From NCBI GenBank assembly GCA_030681375.1, contig JAUXWM010000023.1, positions 1 through 64,000 on the forward strand: a stretch of DNA of 64,000 nucleotides, written 5' to 3'. Below the pieces are notes generated by a model, which was given only the letters and a program-made list of their open reading frames with translations, did no database searches and was not told the DNA's origin. Both the position numbers and the translations under genes were made by a program. Origin of the DNA: Gallionella sp. (GTDB lineage Bacteria > Pseudomonadota > Gammaproteobacteria > Burkholderiales > Gallionellaceae). This document shows, one piece after another, positions 1 to 7,823 of this stretch; within the stretch, counting starts at the first letter, position 1, and every line of letters starts with the position of its first letter.

Positions 1-137
1 GGACTATGCAACGAAATGGATGTGGACTTACAATCACGAACGCCCCAACATGGCACTCGGCGGCATCACGCCGAAACAGAAGTTAGATTTTTTAACCAGC
101 TCTACTTTTGACCCCAACTAAAAATGGGGGGATTACC
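1..137 (+). mobile_element. Right end of an IS3-family insertion sequence (partial)
   Basis: The window opens inside an insertion sequence whose transposase reads rightward to 121. The end of the IS is placed at about 137, because the minus-strand nuclease reading frame on its other side stops matching its family right there, and the stretch TGGGGGGATTACC looks like an IS3-family terminus. The left end and the target duplication are outside the window, so the boundary is good to a few bases only. The IS lies inside the cargo region of the larger Tn7-like element. Confidence 0.65.
2..121 (+). CDS. IS3-family transposase (OrfB), C-terminal 39 residues
   Basis: An open frame enters from the left window edge and ends with TAA at 119-121. 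Its sequence WTYNHERPNMALGGITPKQK is the characteristic C-terminus of the rve-type DDE integrase (OrfB) of IS3-family elements, just after the catalytic core. The DDE residues themselves lie before the window, so activity cannot be judged. The last codons run into the presumed terminal inverted repeat, which is common in this family. The frame has no start in the window. Confidence 0.8.
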   Translation, partial: DYATKWMWTYNHERPNMALGGITPKQKLDFLTSSTFDPN

Positions 138-500
138 CTTGGCTTCGAATACCACCAAAATATTCTGCCTAATTTCGCTGGACGAAAAATCCCTACCGAG
201 CCAGCTACTATCTTTAAACGCCAAAATATCAGGATTGATTGATTTCCCACCGTTCCCTTTAGGTAGTTGTGCCTCTACACAGAGATGCTCCGGACTATAT
301 TTTCCAGAAGCAATCAAGGCAAAAACGAAACGAGCTCTTACATATTCCTCTGATAACTGCCCTGACACCAAGCGAGCGGGCGCAGATTTCACAAAGGAAA
401 CCACACCCATCTCTTTTTTATACCAGTCGACAGAAATTTCGATCAATCCGGAATATCGCTTATCGAAATTTTTAAATGCGGACATCATTGTTATTGCCAT
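102..500 (-). pseudogene. PD-(D/E)XK nuclease-domain protein (HsdR_N-like), truncated by the IS
   Basis: The frame reads 132 residues, of which about 121 are native; the last eleven come from the IS end. It carries a nuclease core: PD at residues 90-91 (in NPDILAF) and E-x-K at 119-121 (VVFEAK), the spacing seen in the N-terminal domain of type I restriction HsdR subunits and related nuclease/methylase fusions. The IS joins immediately after the catalytic Lys, so everything downstream, normally a helicase or methylase part, is separated or lost. A GGAG ribosome site eight bases before the ATG supports this start. As cargo of a Tn7-like element, a defence role for the intact gene is likely, but this is inference. 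The remainder may lie beyond the left window edge. Confidence 0.6.
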
Positions 501-569
501 CTAATACACTCCATTCAGTTTATGCAGCGACAATAGCGCTGATACTTATACCTTAAGGCGAACCTATAT

Positions 570-719
570 TTATTCTTGCTCCTTGCATGCCTGTTTTCTG
601 GGCCTATTCCAATAAGGACTTTTGCATTTTGGACAAACGCGCGGCTCATCAGTATTGCGCGGTGCCCATTCATGGCCGCACCGCTCACATCGCCATCCCC
701 ATATTTTTACACGCGCCAT
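570..719 (-). CDS. Small zinc-ribbon protein, 49 aa
   Basis: A short frame from ATG at 719 to TAA at 570 encodes 49 residues. Two Cys pairs, CERC (11-14) and CPKC (29-32), are spaced as in a treble-clef or rubredoxin-like zinc ribbon, followed by the basic, aromatic stretch KSPYWNRPRK. The motif CGHEW-x-PR...CPKCKSPYWN resembles small zinc-ribbon proteins found widely in bacteria and archaea; no function is established that I can name. It lies 69 bases upstream of, and in the same direction as, the truncated nuclease gene, so the two may have been one transcription unit. The upstream region is AT-rich and no strong ribosome site is seen. Confidence 0.65.
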   Translation of the reverse strand: MARVKIWGWRCERCGHEWAPRNTDEPRVCPKCKSPYWNRPRKQACKEQE

Positions 720-793
720 ATCTATCGATATTATCTTAATAATAATATTTTATAATTATATTTCTATTAAGTATATAATAAATATTATTATGC

Positions 794-2320
794 TTACTTG
801 CCTCTCACACCAAATGCTGAGATGGAAGATGCTCCATCGCCGGAATTGAGTCGAGATATTGAAGGCTTGGCGATCTCCTGCTGCAAATACTTCGAGGCTA
901 CTGGAATCCAATATTCTTGTTCATTCCAAGCAATAGTTAGACTCCCATCGTCATGGATGATAATTTTTTTGTCTTGAATATTCTTCCCGGCTCGCCTCGA
1001 CACCCCATGGAAGTACGCCAATGCCACTGACAACCACTGTTTCCTGAACTCTTCGCCTCTATCGTCTTTCTGCATCAGCGTCAACATTTCTACTTCCAAT
1101 TTCCTTTTCCTATGCAGTTGCGCATTGTTTGAATTAGCTCTGGGCAGCGCAACATCAACGCCATATTTATCGCGCAAATAACAAACAAACCCGGACACCG
1201 CCGCTCGCTGTCCAGGCGTCTTCTCAAGATAACCATCCAGCGCTTTTTGATCTGGCGGCATTCGTTTCATTTCCCGCCCCTTGAGCAGCAAGACTGCCGC
1301 AGGCGTCATGGCAAGCCGGATTGAGCGTAATGTTGTGTTCTCCTGTTTCAGATCGACCATTAAAATTTTGAGGTAGCCCTCCAAAATAACTCTTTCTTTA
1401 GTCCTTTTCCCTACCTTGTCCAGTGTGGCTGCAATACGACGCCGATCAGAGTCCTCTTGCTTGGCAACGCTATCAGGCACGACTAAACTTGCTTCCTGCA
1501 TCCATTTCATAGGTAGCAATACTCGGCGTAGCCGTAATGTTCCAAACTTCTTCAATAACACCGCATACTCGGGGATAGCTTTCCATTCCTTCTCTATTTC
1601 CACGAAAAATGACAAATAACGATGCAAAGTTATCGCTGCCTTGTTATCCCCAATTTCTTTGCTCAACCATTCTCCAAACGCATGAAAATGTGCAGCCATA
1701 GCTGGAGTAGAGAATATCGCGCAATCCATCGCTACACGTTTCTTCAACAACCCGCGCCAGTAGCATGATTCGCACTGCTTACCTCTACCAGCAGGCATTT
1801 GCTGCTCACATACTGAGCAAGGAATCTCACCCTGCTCATGGCAGGTATTACATAGCATGCGGCCGTCCTCTGTACACTCCAGCAGTCGACTGCGGTGACA
1901 TGCTTCACAGACACCGTGATCAGCACGTGCGCATCTTGGACAAACACGATGATCATGACCCAGTCGAGTTACGCGTGTCAGTCGCTTGGATGGTTTGCCA
2001 CAACCTTTACAGGGCTCTGGCTCGCGAAAATAAGTAGCGCAATGCCCGCACACCGGCCCGTATTCAGTAATTTTCCCAATTTCGTAATCCGTCTTGCCAC
2101 ATCGAACACAGGGCTTGGCGACTTGGCACTTCTGGCAAATTGCATTTGGATCGCTGACCAGCAACTTTGCGAAGTTCCCGCACTTCGGACATAGACGCCG
2201 TTTAAATTCTCGCGCATAACAGGTGCTACAGTATCTATGACCCTTGTAAACACGCCATATCTTAGCAACAACCTTTCCGCATTCATCGCAACTTTGAGTC
2301 GCTGGTGTAGGCGTGTTCAT
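794..2320 (-). CDS. tniE: TniE-like transposon protein with an array of zinc ribbons, 508 aa
   Basis: Residues 1-190 hold twelve CxxC pairs (first at 11-14, last at 183-186), enough for about six zinc ribbons. The remaining 320 residues are largely helical and basic, with no catalytic motif I recognise; no tyrosine-recombinase R-H-R-Y set is apparent. The start codon overlaps the stop of the tniD gene by four bases (ATGA), so it is translationally coupled to the transposition genes. It occupies the place of tniE, the fifth gene of the tniCABDE module of Tn6022/AbaR elements, whose function is not established to my knowledge. A DNA- or RNA-binding targeting or regulatory role is inference. The name rests on position more than on sequence. 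Confidence 0.6.
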   Translation of the reverse strand: MNTPTPATQSCDECGKVVAKIWRVYKGHRYCSTCYAREFKRRLCPKCGNFAKLLVSDPNAICQKCQVAKPCVRCGKTDYEIGKITEYGPVCGHCATYFREPEPCKGCGKPSKRLTRVTRLGHDHRVCPRCARADHGVCEACHRSRLLECTEDGRMLCNTCHEQGEIPCSVCEQQMPAGRGKQCESCYWRGLLKKRVAMDCAIFSTPAMAAHFHAFGEWLSKEIGDNKAAITLHRYLSFFVEIEKEWKAIPEYAVLLKKFGTLRLRRVLLPMKWMQEASLVVPDSVAKQEDSDRRRIAATLDKVGKRTKERVILEGYLKILMVDLKQENTTLRSIRLAMTPAAVLLLKGREMKRMPPDQKALDGYLEKTPGQRAAVSGFVCYLRDKYGVDVALPRANSNNAQLHRKRKLEVEMLTLMQKDDRGEEFRKQWLSVALAYFHGVSRRAGKNIQDKKIIIHDDGSLTIAWNEQEYWIPVASKYLQQEIAKPSISRLNSGDGASSISAFGVRGK

Positions 2321-3447
2321 CGCTTTGCCATTTCAAGTTTGTGTTGCAACCTTGCCATCATTCTCATGACTTCGTGGCGCGGACGTGGCCCAGATAATTT
2401 GCACACTTGTTTTCTGGTACGGATTCTTGATTTGTCCGGCAATGATGATGCCATTTCAAGAAGCCGCTCAGGAAGCGCCTTTCCTTTTTCGCAGAGCGTT
2501 TGTGTTGCAATACCAGATTCCTTTAAGGCCAGTTCAAATTGTTCTTGTCCAACCATCATCAACGGGTAGAGGCTTTCTAAGAACTTCTGGCGACCCTGAA
2601 TTCTAAGCATCTCAATTCCAGCACCCGGAATCACCGCCAATCCCTCTGGCAGCTTCACACCAAGTCGATGAACGAAATCAATTAAGATTGTGTTATTGCT
2701 ACGACTGGCTCGCCGTATCAGGGATGTAAAGAAGCTTGCGAGATCAAACCAATGATGGACATCAATAGTTTTCCCAAGACACTCACCTTGTCCCTGAAGC
2801 ACCACACGATCAGCTTCCCGCTGAAAATCCAGCGCATTTGTAGCGCAGGAAGTTGGAATGGCTTTACGCAGATCGGTTTTGCAGGTTGCGCATACGCTGA
2901 CCTGCTGGTCTTCTGCCAACAGTCGGTGTGGCTCTACTGGCGCATTGCAGGTATTGCAACGATCATACAGAGCACAACCGTGCTTCTCGCAACAAACATG
3001 CCATGCATAACGCCATTGAAGTCGATAGTAAGGGGTTGAGTCCTCCCCTAAACACACAGGGCAGTATTGAAGCCCGCTACGACGCTTGGTATTCCTTGCG
3101 CCTAAGGTCAGCATCCAAGGCCACGAGGCTTTCACTGGCAAGTTTCCGTCAGCAATCTGACAGGCAACCGAATATAGCGTAGAGGTTGCAAACTCCTGCT
3201 TTGGTATGCCAGACACTGCGCAGAGCGGATCAATGCTTTCATCATCAAAAAAACGGTCTGTATCTCTAGTCCAAATTCTCAACTTTGGCCAAACACTACC
3301 AGTTAGAACCAACGGATCGCATCCCTGAATGAGCGCTGCTCGTACCAGCCATGAGGAAATTATTTCATCTGGCAGTAACGGTACGGGAATCACCCATTGT
3401 GAAATCAAGCTATCAGCTCCCGTATGCCGCGTGTTGGCCGCAGCCAA
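2317..3447 (-). CDS. tniD: TniQ/TnsD-family target-selection protein (TniD), 376 aa
   Basis: TniQ-family proteins bridge the target DNA and the TnsC-type ATPase. The family N-terminus is visible (PVPLLPDEIISSWLVRAA, residues 21-38), followed by zinc-binding signatures: CPVC (129-132), an H-x2-C/H-x-C cluster (150-158), CNTC (164-167) and CATC (186-189). The length of 376 is short compared with TnsD of Tn7 (about 500) and closer to TniQ proteins. The listed start lies 43 bases inside the tniB gene; a later start near residue 14-20 is possible because the domain begins about there. In comM-targeting elements this is the best candidate for the protein that recognises the comM site, which is family knowledge rather than something the sequence shows. 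Confidence 0.85.
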   Translation of the reverse strand: MAAANTRHTGADSLISQWVIPVPLLPDEIISSWLVRAALIQGCDPLVLTGSVWPKLRIWTRDTDRFFDDESIDPLCAVSGIPKQEFATSTLYSVACQIADGNLPVKASWPWMLTLGARNTKRRSGLQYCPVCLGEDSTPYYRLQWRYAWHVCCEKHGCALYDRCNTCNAPVEPHRLLAEDQQVSVCATCKTDLRKAIPTSCATNALDFQREADRVVLQGQGECLGKTIDVHHWFDLASFFTSLIRRASRSNNTILIDFVHRLGVKLPEGLAVIPGAGIEMLRIQGRQKFLESLYPLMMVGQEQFELALKESGIATQTLCEKGKALPERLLEMASSLPDKSRIRTRKQVCKLSGPRPRHEVMRMMARLQHKLEMAKR

Positions 3448-4301
3448 GCCTTACTCTCAATGATTGGTTTATCAATTTGCTCTTTACCGCCTTTGATTGC
3501 CTCCGTAGCGCACTCAATTAAAAGTCGATGTAGATTGCCTGTGTTTCCTTCAGAAATGGTGTGCAGCAAACTGGCTAATTCCGGTGTGTATAGCTTCGAT
3601 TGATTTTTGAGTGGCAAGACCTTCTCGAACCCGGCCAGCAATTGCTGAAAGTCTTTGTTCAGCTCCCACAGAGGTAGTGTCATTACGTCGAACCGGCTGG
3701 CATGCTGTGGATCAGTATGCAATACGCGCACAGCTTCACGCGTGCCTACTCCCACGATTGGGATTGCAAGCTCATTGCATAGCAACTTGATCGCGTTCAT
3801 TACCTCACGCTGTTTTACCGGCGTGCCGGTAAGCAGAGAGTGAAACTCGTCAATGATGAGCATTCTGGTATGGCACATTCGTAGCAGGTGTATGACCTGA
3901 TACCTAAGCTTAGTGGGTGGGTCAGTGGCCCGGTAGGGAGTAAAGAAGCACTCAAGAATGGAAACATATAATCCCTTTTCGTCTGCGCTGGGTGGCGCTT
4001 GAGAAACAATCACCGGCTTTACCGGTTCAGCATCTTCGTTGACGTAACCCTGACCGCACAACTCACGGAACCGCTGAACAACAGTCGTCTTTCCATTGTT
4101 AGACTCACCAACAATCAGCAAATTGGGCATACGGGGACGAACCGGCTTCTGCAACAAGCCTTGCAAGGTATCAAGGATATGCTGCGCGGATTTGTTGCTA
4201 ATCCACCGTGGCTCGTCCATGAAGGCAATCCGCTCGCTATCAGTCATACCCATGATGTGTCGAAAATCCGGATGAATGTGTTCGTAGCAATTCGTGTTCA
4301 T
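3405..4301 (-). CDS. tniB: TnsC/TniB-type transposition AAA+ ATPase, 298 aa
   Basis: This is the ATP-dependent regulator that links target choice to the transposase. A Walker A motif GESNNGKT is at residues 65-72 and Walker B MLIIDE at 147-152, followed by HSLLTGT and a conserved polar stretch typical of TniB ATPases. The length matches TniB (about 300) rather than the longer TnsC of Tn7. The start overlaps the end of tniA by four bases (ATGA), and its 3' end overlaps tniD by 43 bases, so the tni genes form one tightly coupled operon transcribed from the transposon end inward. Confidence 0.9.
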   Translation of the reverse strand: MNTNCYEHIHPDFRHIMGMTDSERIAFMDEPRWISNKSAQHILDTLQGLLQKPVRPRMPNLLIVGESNNGKTTVVQRFRELCGQGYVNEDAEPVKPVIVSQAPPSADEKGLYVSILECFFTPYRATDPPTKLRYQVIHLLRMCHTRMLIIDEFHSLLTGTPVKQREVMNAIKLLCNELAIPIVGVGTREAVRVLHTDPQHASRFDVMTLPLWELNKDFQQLLAGFEKVLPLKNQSKLYTPELASLLHTISEGNTGNLHRLLIECATEAIKGGKEQIDKPIIESKAWLRPTRGIRELIA

Positions 4302-6226
4302 GCGATGTCCCCAAATGAATCAATATCCCCATCAATGAGCCCATCCAAATGCATTGGTGGTGGGACAGATTCTCGAACAGGTTGTTGCGGCAAGGGTGCT
4401 GCGGGTGAAATCTTTTTTTCATGCTCTTTCCGGCGTTGACTTGAGCGCCGAGCCTTCTTGGACTTTTCCTTGGATGCATCAACCTGACTGCGCAATTCTG
4501 TGATGGCATGAAGTATCTGGTGTTCGTTAACACTTTTCTTGCCTTCACGCTTTAGCCCTTCACGCGCCTGCTGGTATTCCCATATGCTCATAGATGGCAG
4601 TGCCTGATCTGCGAATGGAACTTTGAAATATTGTTTAAGATCGGGATCGAAGAACCACACCGTACTGATGTCGCGCGGGTCGCGTCGGAAAATAAACTCA
4701 CGCTTCTTTCCCTTGATCTCAGGATCCTCTGTGTTAATCCACTGACGGAGTACATCAGCGTAATAAGTCATGCCATCAATGGTGACGCCAAATGTTTGTA
4801 CAGTGCGCCGGAAGGAAGGCAGAAAATCCAGTAAGACAGTCAGGCGATCCGCAGGCCGAGCGGAGATGCCTACTCCTTGAATTTCATTGTTCCCGAAAAT
4901 GCCAATCTCCCACTTACGGAGAGGTGACATTCCGATGCCGCTATGCAGACGCTGGTGATATACCTTGCAGATCAATGTCACCAGCCAAGTCTCAAACTCA
5001 GACTTGGTCATCGCTGCTTCTTTTTCAGAGTTGTAACCTTCCTTATCTTTAATGGAAGAAAACGTAGTGCCGGGTAGATCGTGTATTTCACGAAGCAGTG
5101 TTCCAAGCACGCGCTCGATATGACCACCATAGCGAGGCTGTTTAACTGGACGATATTCAAGGTTGATGCCATACATCAGACATGATTGCTGGAAGTTGTT
5201 GGAGCGAAAATCCGCACCATTATCAACATGAATAGTTTTAGGGAATCCCCATGCTGGCCATTGAGCATCTACCTTATGCAGCATCAGCCATTCGTCCTTA
5301 GGAAGAACTGAATGAGCCACACACATCGCAACTGAGGTTTCGGAAGGCGGATCAAATGACAAGTAGTAACCCGTCACGACTCGACTATTAATATCCATCG
5401 CCAATGTGATCCAAGGACGTCCGATTGGTTTTCGATAGAGATCATCCACAAGAATGATGTCGGCTGGCGTATGGTCGATTTGAATAACGGCCAATGGATA
5501 ATCCGCGTTAGGGAAACTCCCTGGTGCTGGAAGGAATTTGTTCTTGGCTTTTTCCTTAAAACCTCGACTGCGTAATCGTTGCTTTTCTGTCACCTTGCCA
5601 ATGCGCGCCCGTATGGTGCTCGGACTCGGCGCGTCGATTCCGCGCTGTTGGCAGCGACGAAGCACCTCAGTCACGGTTTTCTGTGGGGTTGAGCGCTGAT
5701 TGGTTAAATAAAAATCCTTTATTACCTCCTCTATTACTTTGTCTGCAAACACAGGGATTCGGCTCTTTCCTTCTTTCCAACCGCGTTTTTGAGGGATAAG
5801 CGCGGTTATAACACCGATGGAATTATATTTTTGCAGCCATCTGTACAAAGTGGCTGCATCGACTCCGACTTCTTTAGCACGTTGAACGACATCATTACGC
5901 CCCATCATCGTCATAGTGAGAAGCGGTTTGATTGCAGCATAGCGTTGCTGTGCAATCTTCCAGTCTTCATCAGCAATTTCATCAATATCCTCTGTTGCCG
6001 ATACGGCATCAGCAACGACAGGACGGAGTTCATTGATTCGAAGCGGAGTGCTACGACCGGTTTCCACTTCTGTGGCTATAATCGAATCGAAGTCCAGCAC
6101 CTCAGTAATGCGATAAATCGAATCACCATGCTGAACTAGCCCGCCTGCTTGAATATCTACACGTTTGCGAATAGGTTCAAACGCCTCTTTCATCAAATCC
6201 ATTTCGTATTCGGTTTTATTATTCAT
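4298..6226 (-). CDS. tniA: TnsB/TniA-type DDE transposase, 642 aa
   Basis: The protein that binds the element ends and joins the 3' ends to target DNA. After N-terminal helix-turn-helix regions (about 85-225; DAATLYRWLQKY at 123-134 looks like a recognition helix) comes an RNase H-fold integrase core with D251 (IQIDHTPAD), D335 (HVDNGADF) and E371 (RYGGHIERVLG), an intact DDE triad. A beta-barrel mu-type C-terminal domain and a basic tail follow. Length and layout agree with TnsB/TniA. The start overlaps the tniC stop by eight bases. Nothing in the sequence suggests it is inactive. Confidence 0.93.
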   Translation of the reverse strand: MNNKTEYEMDLMKEAFEPIRKRVDIQAGGLVQHGDSIYRITEVLDFDSIIATEVETGRSTPLRINELRPVVADAVSATEDIDEIADEDWKIAQQRYAAIKPLLTMTMMGRNDVVQRAKEVGVDAATLYRWLQKYNSIGVITALIPQKRGWKEGKSRIPVFADKVIEEVIKDFYLTNQRSTPQKTVTEVLRRCQQRGIDAPSPSTIRARIGKVTEKQRLRSRGFKEKAKNKFLPAPGSFPNADYPLAVIQIDHTPADIILVDDLYRKPIGRPWITLAMDINSRVVTGYYLSFDPPSETSVAMCVAHSVLPKDEWLMLHKVDAQWPAWGFPKTIHVDNGADFRSNNFQQSCLMYGINLEYRPVKQPRYGGHIERVLGTLLREIHDLPGTTFSSIKDKEGYNSEKEAAMTKSEFETWLVTLICKVYHQRLHSGIGMSPLRKWEIGIFGNNEIQGVGISARPADRLTVLLDFLPSFRRTVQTFGVTIDGMTYYADVLRQWINTEDPEIKGKKREFIFRRDPRDISTVWFFDPDLKQYFKVPFADQALPSMSIWEYQQAREGLKREGKKSVNEHQILHAITELRSQVDASKEKSKKARRSSQRRKEHEKKISPAAPLPQQPVRESVPPPMHLDGLIDGDIDSFGDIA

Positions 6227-6914
6227 AGGTCGGCACCCATAGTTCTGTGAAATCGTTCAGTGGAAGTGAAATATCGCAGTCAAGCTGACGTGTTGCGAGC
6301 AGATGCCAGATATGAGCAATACCCTCAGCTTTGTATATTCCCATGAAGTGTTTGGCTAAAAGGTGGTGTAACGGTGCACCACCCATCTGCTGGACGCTTT
6401 CGATCACGCACCGAGTTTCTTCAATTGGGAATTGGGTGCGTTTATAACGGTCGAGGAGGTGGATATTTTCAAGTGACTGGTCACGAATGCGAGACTCATC
6501 GAAAATATGAAAATTCCATCCCTGTTCCTTGGCGTAGCGATACGCGGCTTTCCATTTGGGTAACCATTCGCGCCAATGGCGCTTCCATTCTGCACGGGGT
6601 TTCACCTCGACAAGAATCGGCTTCGGGTATTCCCCGTAGCACATGTTCCCTAAGCGGTAATACACAAGAAAGTCGGGGGTGTAGGTGTAGGTTTGCCCAT
6701 TGCTAGCTACAAATGGAATCTGGATTGGCTGAGGTATAACCTCAAGGACTGCGTTGCAGAATTCGTTACGAATTATGAAATCACGCTCTAACGTAGACTC
6801 AAACTGTATGGCAGTCTCACCTCTAAAAGCATAAATCCCTGAAACACTGCGGCGAGTCACGCCAATACGGCGCATTTGTCGCGGGAATTTAACGGAGTCG
6901 CAGCTATTTTCCAT
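6219..6914 (-). CDS. tniC: TnsA-type endonuclease of the transposon (TniC), 231 aa
   Basis: TnsA-type enzymes cut the 5' ends of a Tn7-like element so that it moves by cut-and-paste. The restriction-enzyme-like core is visible: E43 (in FESTLERDF), D81 (YTPDFLVYY) and E103-x-K105 (ILVEVKPR), in the order of TnsA catalytic residues. Length is close to TnsA N- and C-terminal domains together. It is the first gene of the tni operon, starting 115 bases from the element end, with three GTCGCA repeats in between, so its promoter probably overlaps the transposase-binding sites. This would give self-control by TniA, which is inference. Confidence 0.9.
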   Translation of the reverse strand: MENSCDSVKFPRQMRRIGVTRRSVSGIYAFRGETAIQFESTLERDFIIRNEFCNAVLEVIPQPIQIPFVASNGQTYTYTPDFLVYYRLGNMCYGEYPKPILVEVKPRAEWKRHWREWLPKWKAAYRYAKEQGWNFHIFDESRIRDQSLENIHLLDRYKRTQFPIEETRCVIESVQQMGGAPLHHLLAKHFMGIYKAEGIAHIWHLLATRQLDCDISLPLNDFTELWVPTYE

Positions 6915-7029
6915 AATCTATATACCAGTCGCAGTTAATTTATAATAAATGTCGCATTAAATTCCAAAAAGATAAACGTAACTGGTTGATTCTTGGTTTA
7001 CATTGTCGCATTTATTTTAACATATGACA
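6915..7029 (-). repeat. Transposon right end with three GTCGCA repeats (putative TniA-binding sites)
   Basis: Between the tniC start and the comM junction, GTCGCA occurs at 6928-6933, 6951-6956 and 7005-7010, each followed by T-rich bases (roughly GTCGCAt/gTTAATTT). Read from outside, the element begins TGTCATATGTTAAAATAAAT. Tn7-like ends begin with TGT and carry several transposase-binding repeats, and this fits. The other end lies outside the window, so the inverted-repeat match cannot be tested here. Confidence 0.75.
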
Positions 7030-7034
7030 GCGGC
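7030..7034 (+). other. Presumed 5-bp target-site duplication GCGGC
   Basis: The bases GCGGC follow directly after the transposon terminus and restore the comM frame as (G)GC GGC AGT AAT CCA, coding GGSNP. Tn7-like elements duplicate 5 bp. As I recall, AbaR insertions in Acinetobacter comM carry ACCGC (GCGGT on the other strand), the same codon position with one base changed. The second copy is outside the window. Confidence 0.65.
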
Positions 7035-7682
7035 AGTAATCCACGCCCCGGTGAAATTTCCATGGCCTTGCATGGCGTGTTATTTCTCGACGAATTGCCG
7101 GAATTTGACCGCAGCGTGCTGGAAGTATTGCGCGAACCACTGGAATCGGGGCACATCACCATTTCGCGCGCCGCCCGGCGAGCCGAGTTTCCCGCGCAAT
7201 TTCAACTCATCGCAGCAATGAATCCCTGTCCGTGCGGCTACCTGGGTCACTACAACGGCAAGTGCCGCTGCACGCCGGATCAGGTAACACGCTATCGCAG
7301 CAAGATTTCCGGCCCGCTGCTGGACCGAATCGACATACAGATAGAAGTACCCGCCGTGCCGCAGAATGATCTGCTGGGCAAGACATCAGGCGAAACCAGT
7401 CTGTCCATACAAACCCGGGTCGAGGCCGCAAGATTACGTCAACTGGAACGTCAGCAAAAATCCAATGCACAGCTCTCGGTGACTGAGATTGAAGCCTACT
7501 GCACGCCGGATGCACAAGGCATAGACTTGCTGAAGCACGCTATCAGCCGCCTCAATTTTTCCGCGCGTGCCTATCATCGCGTGCTCAAGGTGGCGCGCAG
7601 CATCGCCGATCTGGAAGGCAGCGCAACCGTCACCCGCCAGCATATTGCCGAGGCGGTGCAATATCGACGCCTGAATTTCTGA
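7030..7682 (+). pseudogene. comM: ComM/YifB-family AAA+ ATPase, 3' part, split by the transposon
   Basis: ComM is a hexameric Mg-chelatase-like helicase that drives branch migration during natural transformation. The fragment starts in GSNPRPGEIS and covers the Walker B region (GVLFLDELPEF), sensor and arginine-finger regions (IAAMNPCPCGYLGH) and the C-terminal Mg-chelatase domain, ending at TGA 7680. The N-terminal Lon-like domain and the Walker A motif are on the far side of the element. A chimeric frame beginning with TTG at 6993 in the transposon end could express the C-terminal part, but it would lack the P-loop. Loss of ComM would be expected to lower transformation, although dprA is intact elsewhere in the window. 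Confidence 0.88.
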
Positions 7683-7823
7683 ATAATTTACGGCGCCAAG
7701 CCTGATATATCCGGGCGCTGCCGCGACGACACTGACCAGCCTGTTTATCCGGTTCAATTTCAGCAGCTTACCGAGCGCATGGTCGCATGGTAAAATCCGC
7801 GTTCATTTTATGAATCGCACATC

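Larger units (their letters stand above)
1..7029. mobile_element. Tn6022/AbaR-like Tn7-family transposon inserted in comM (right part)
   Basis: The module tniC-tniA-tniB-tniD-tniE runs inward from the end at 7029, followed by cargo (zinc-ribbon gene, interrupted nuclease gene, IS3 element). Chromosomal comM coding sequence begins at the next base. The module order and the comM target are those described for Tn6022 and the AbaR islands of Acinetobacter; here the same design sits in what appears to be a betaproteobacterium. The left end and the remaining cargo are outside the window. Confidence 0.85.

Noticed and set aside
622..849. Plus-strand frame of 75 residues near the left edge
   Set aside because: It runs opposite the zinc-ribbon gene and an AT-rich gap; the isoleucine-rich stretch comes from AT-rich DNA.
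7683..7823. Possible cobalamin, SAM or SAH riboswitch ahead of metH
   Set aside because: Searched by eye for the conserved cores of these riboswitches in the 141 bases; none found.
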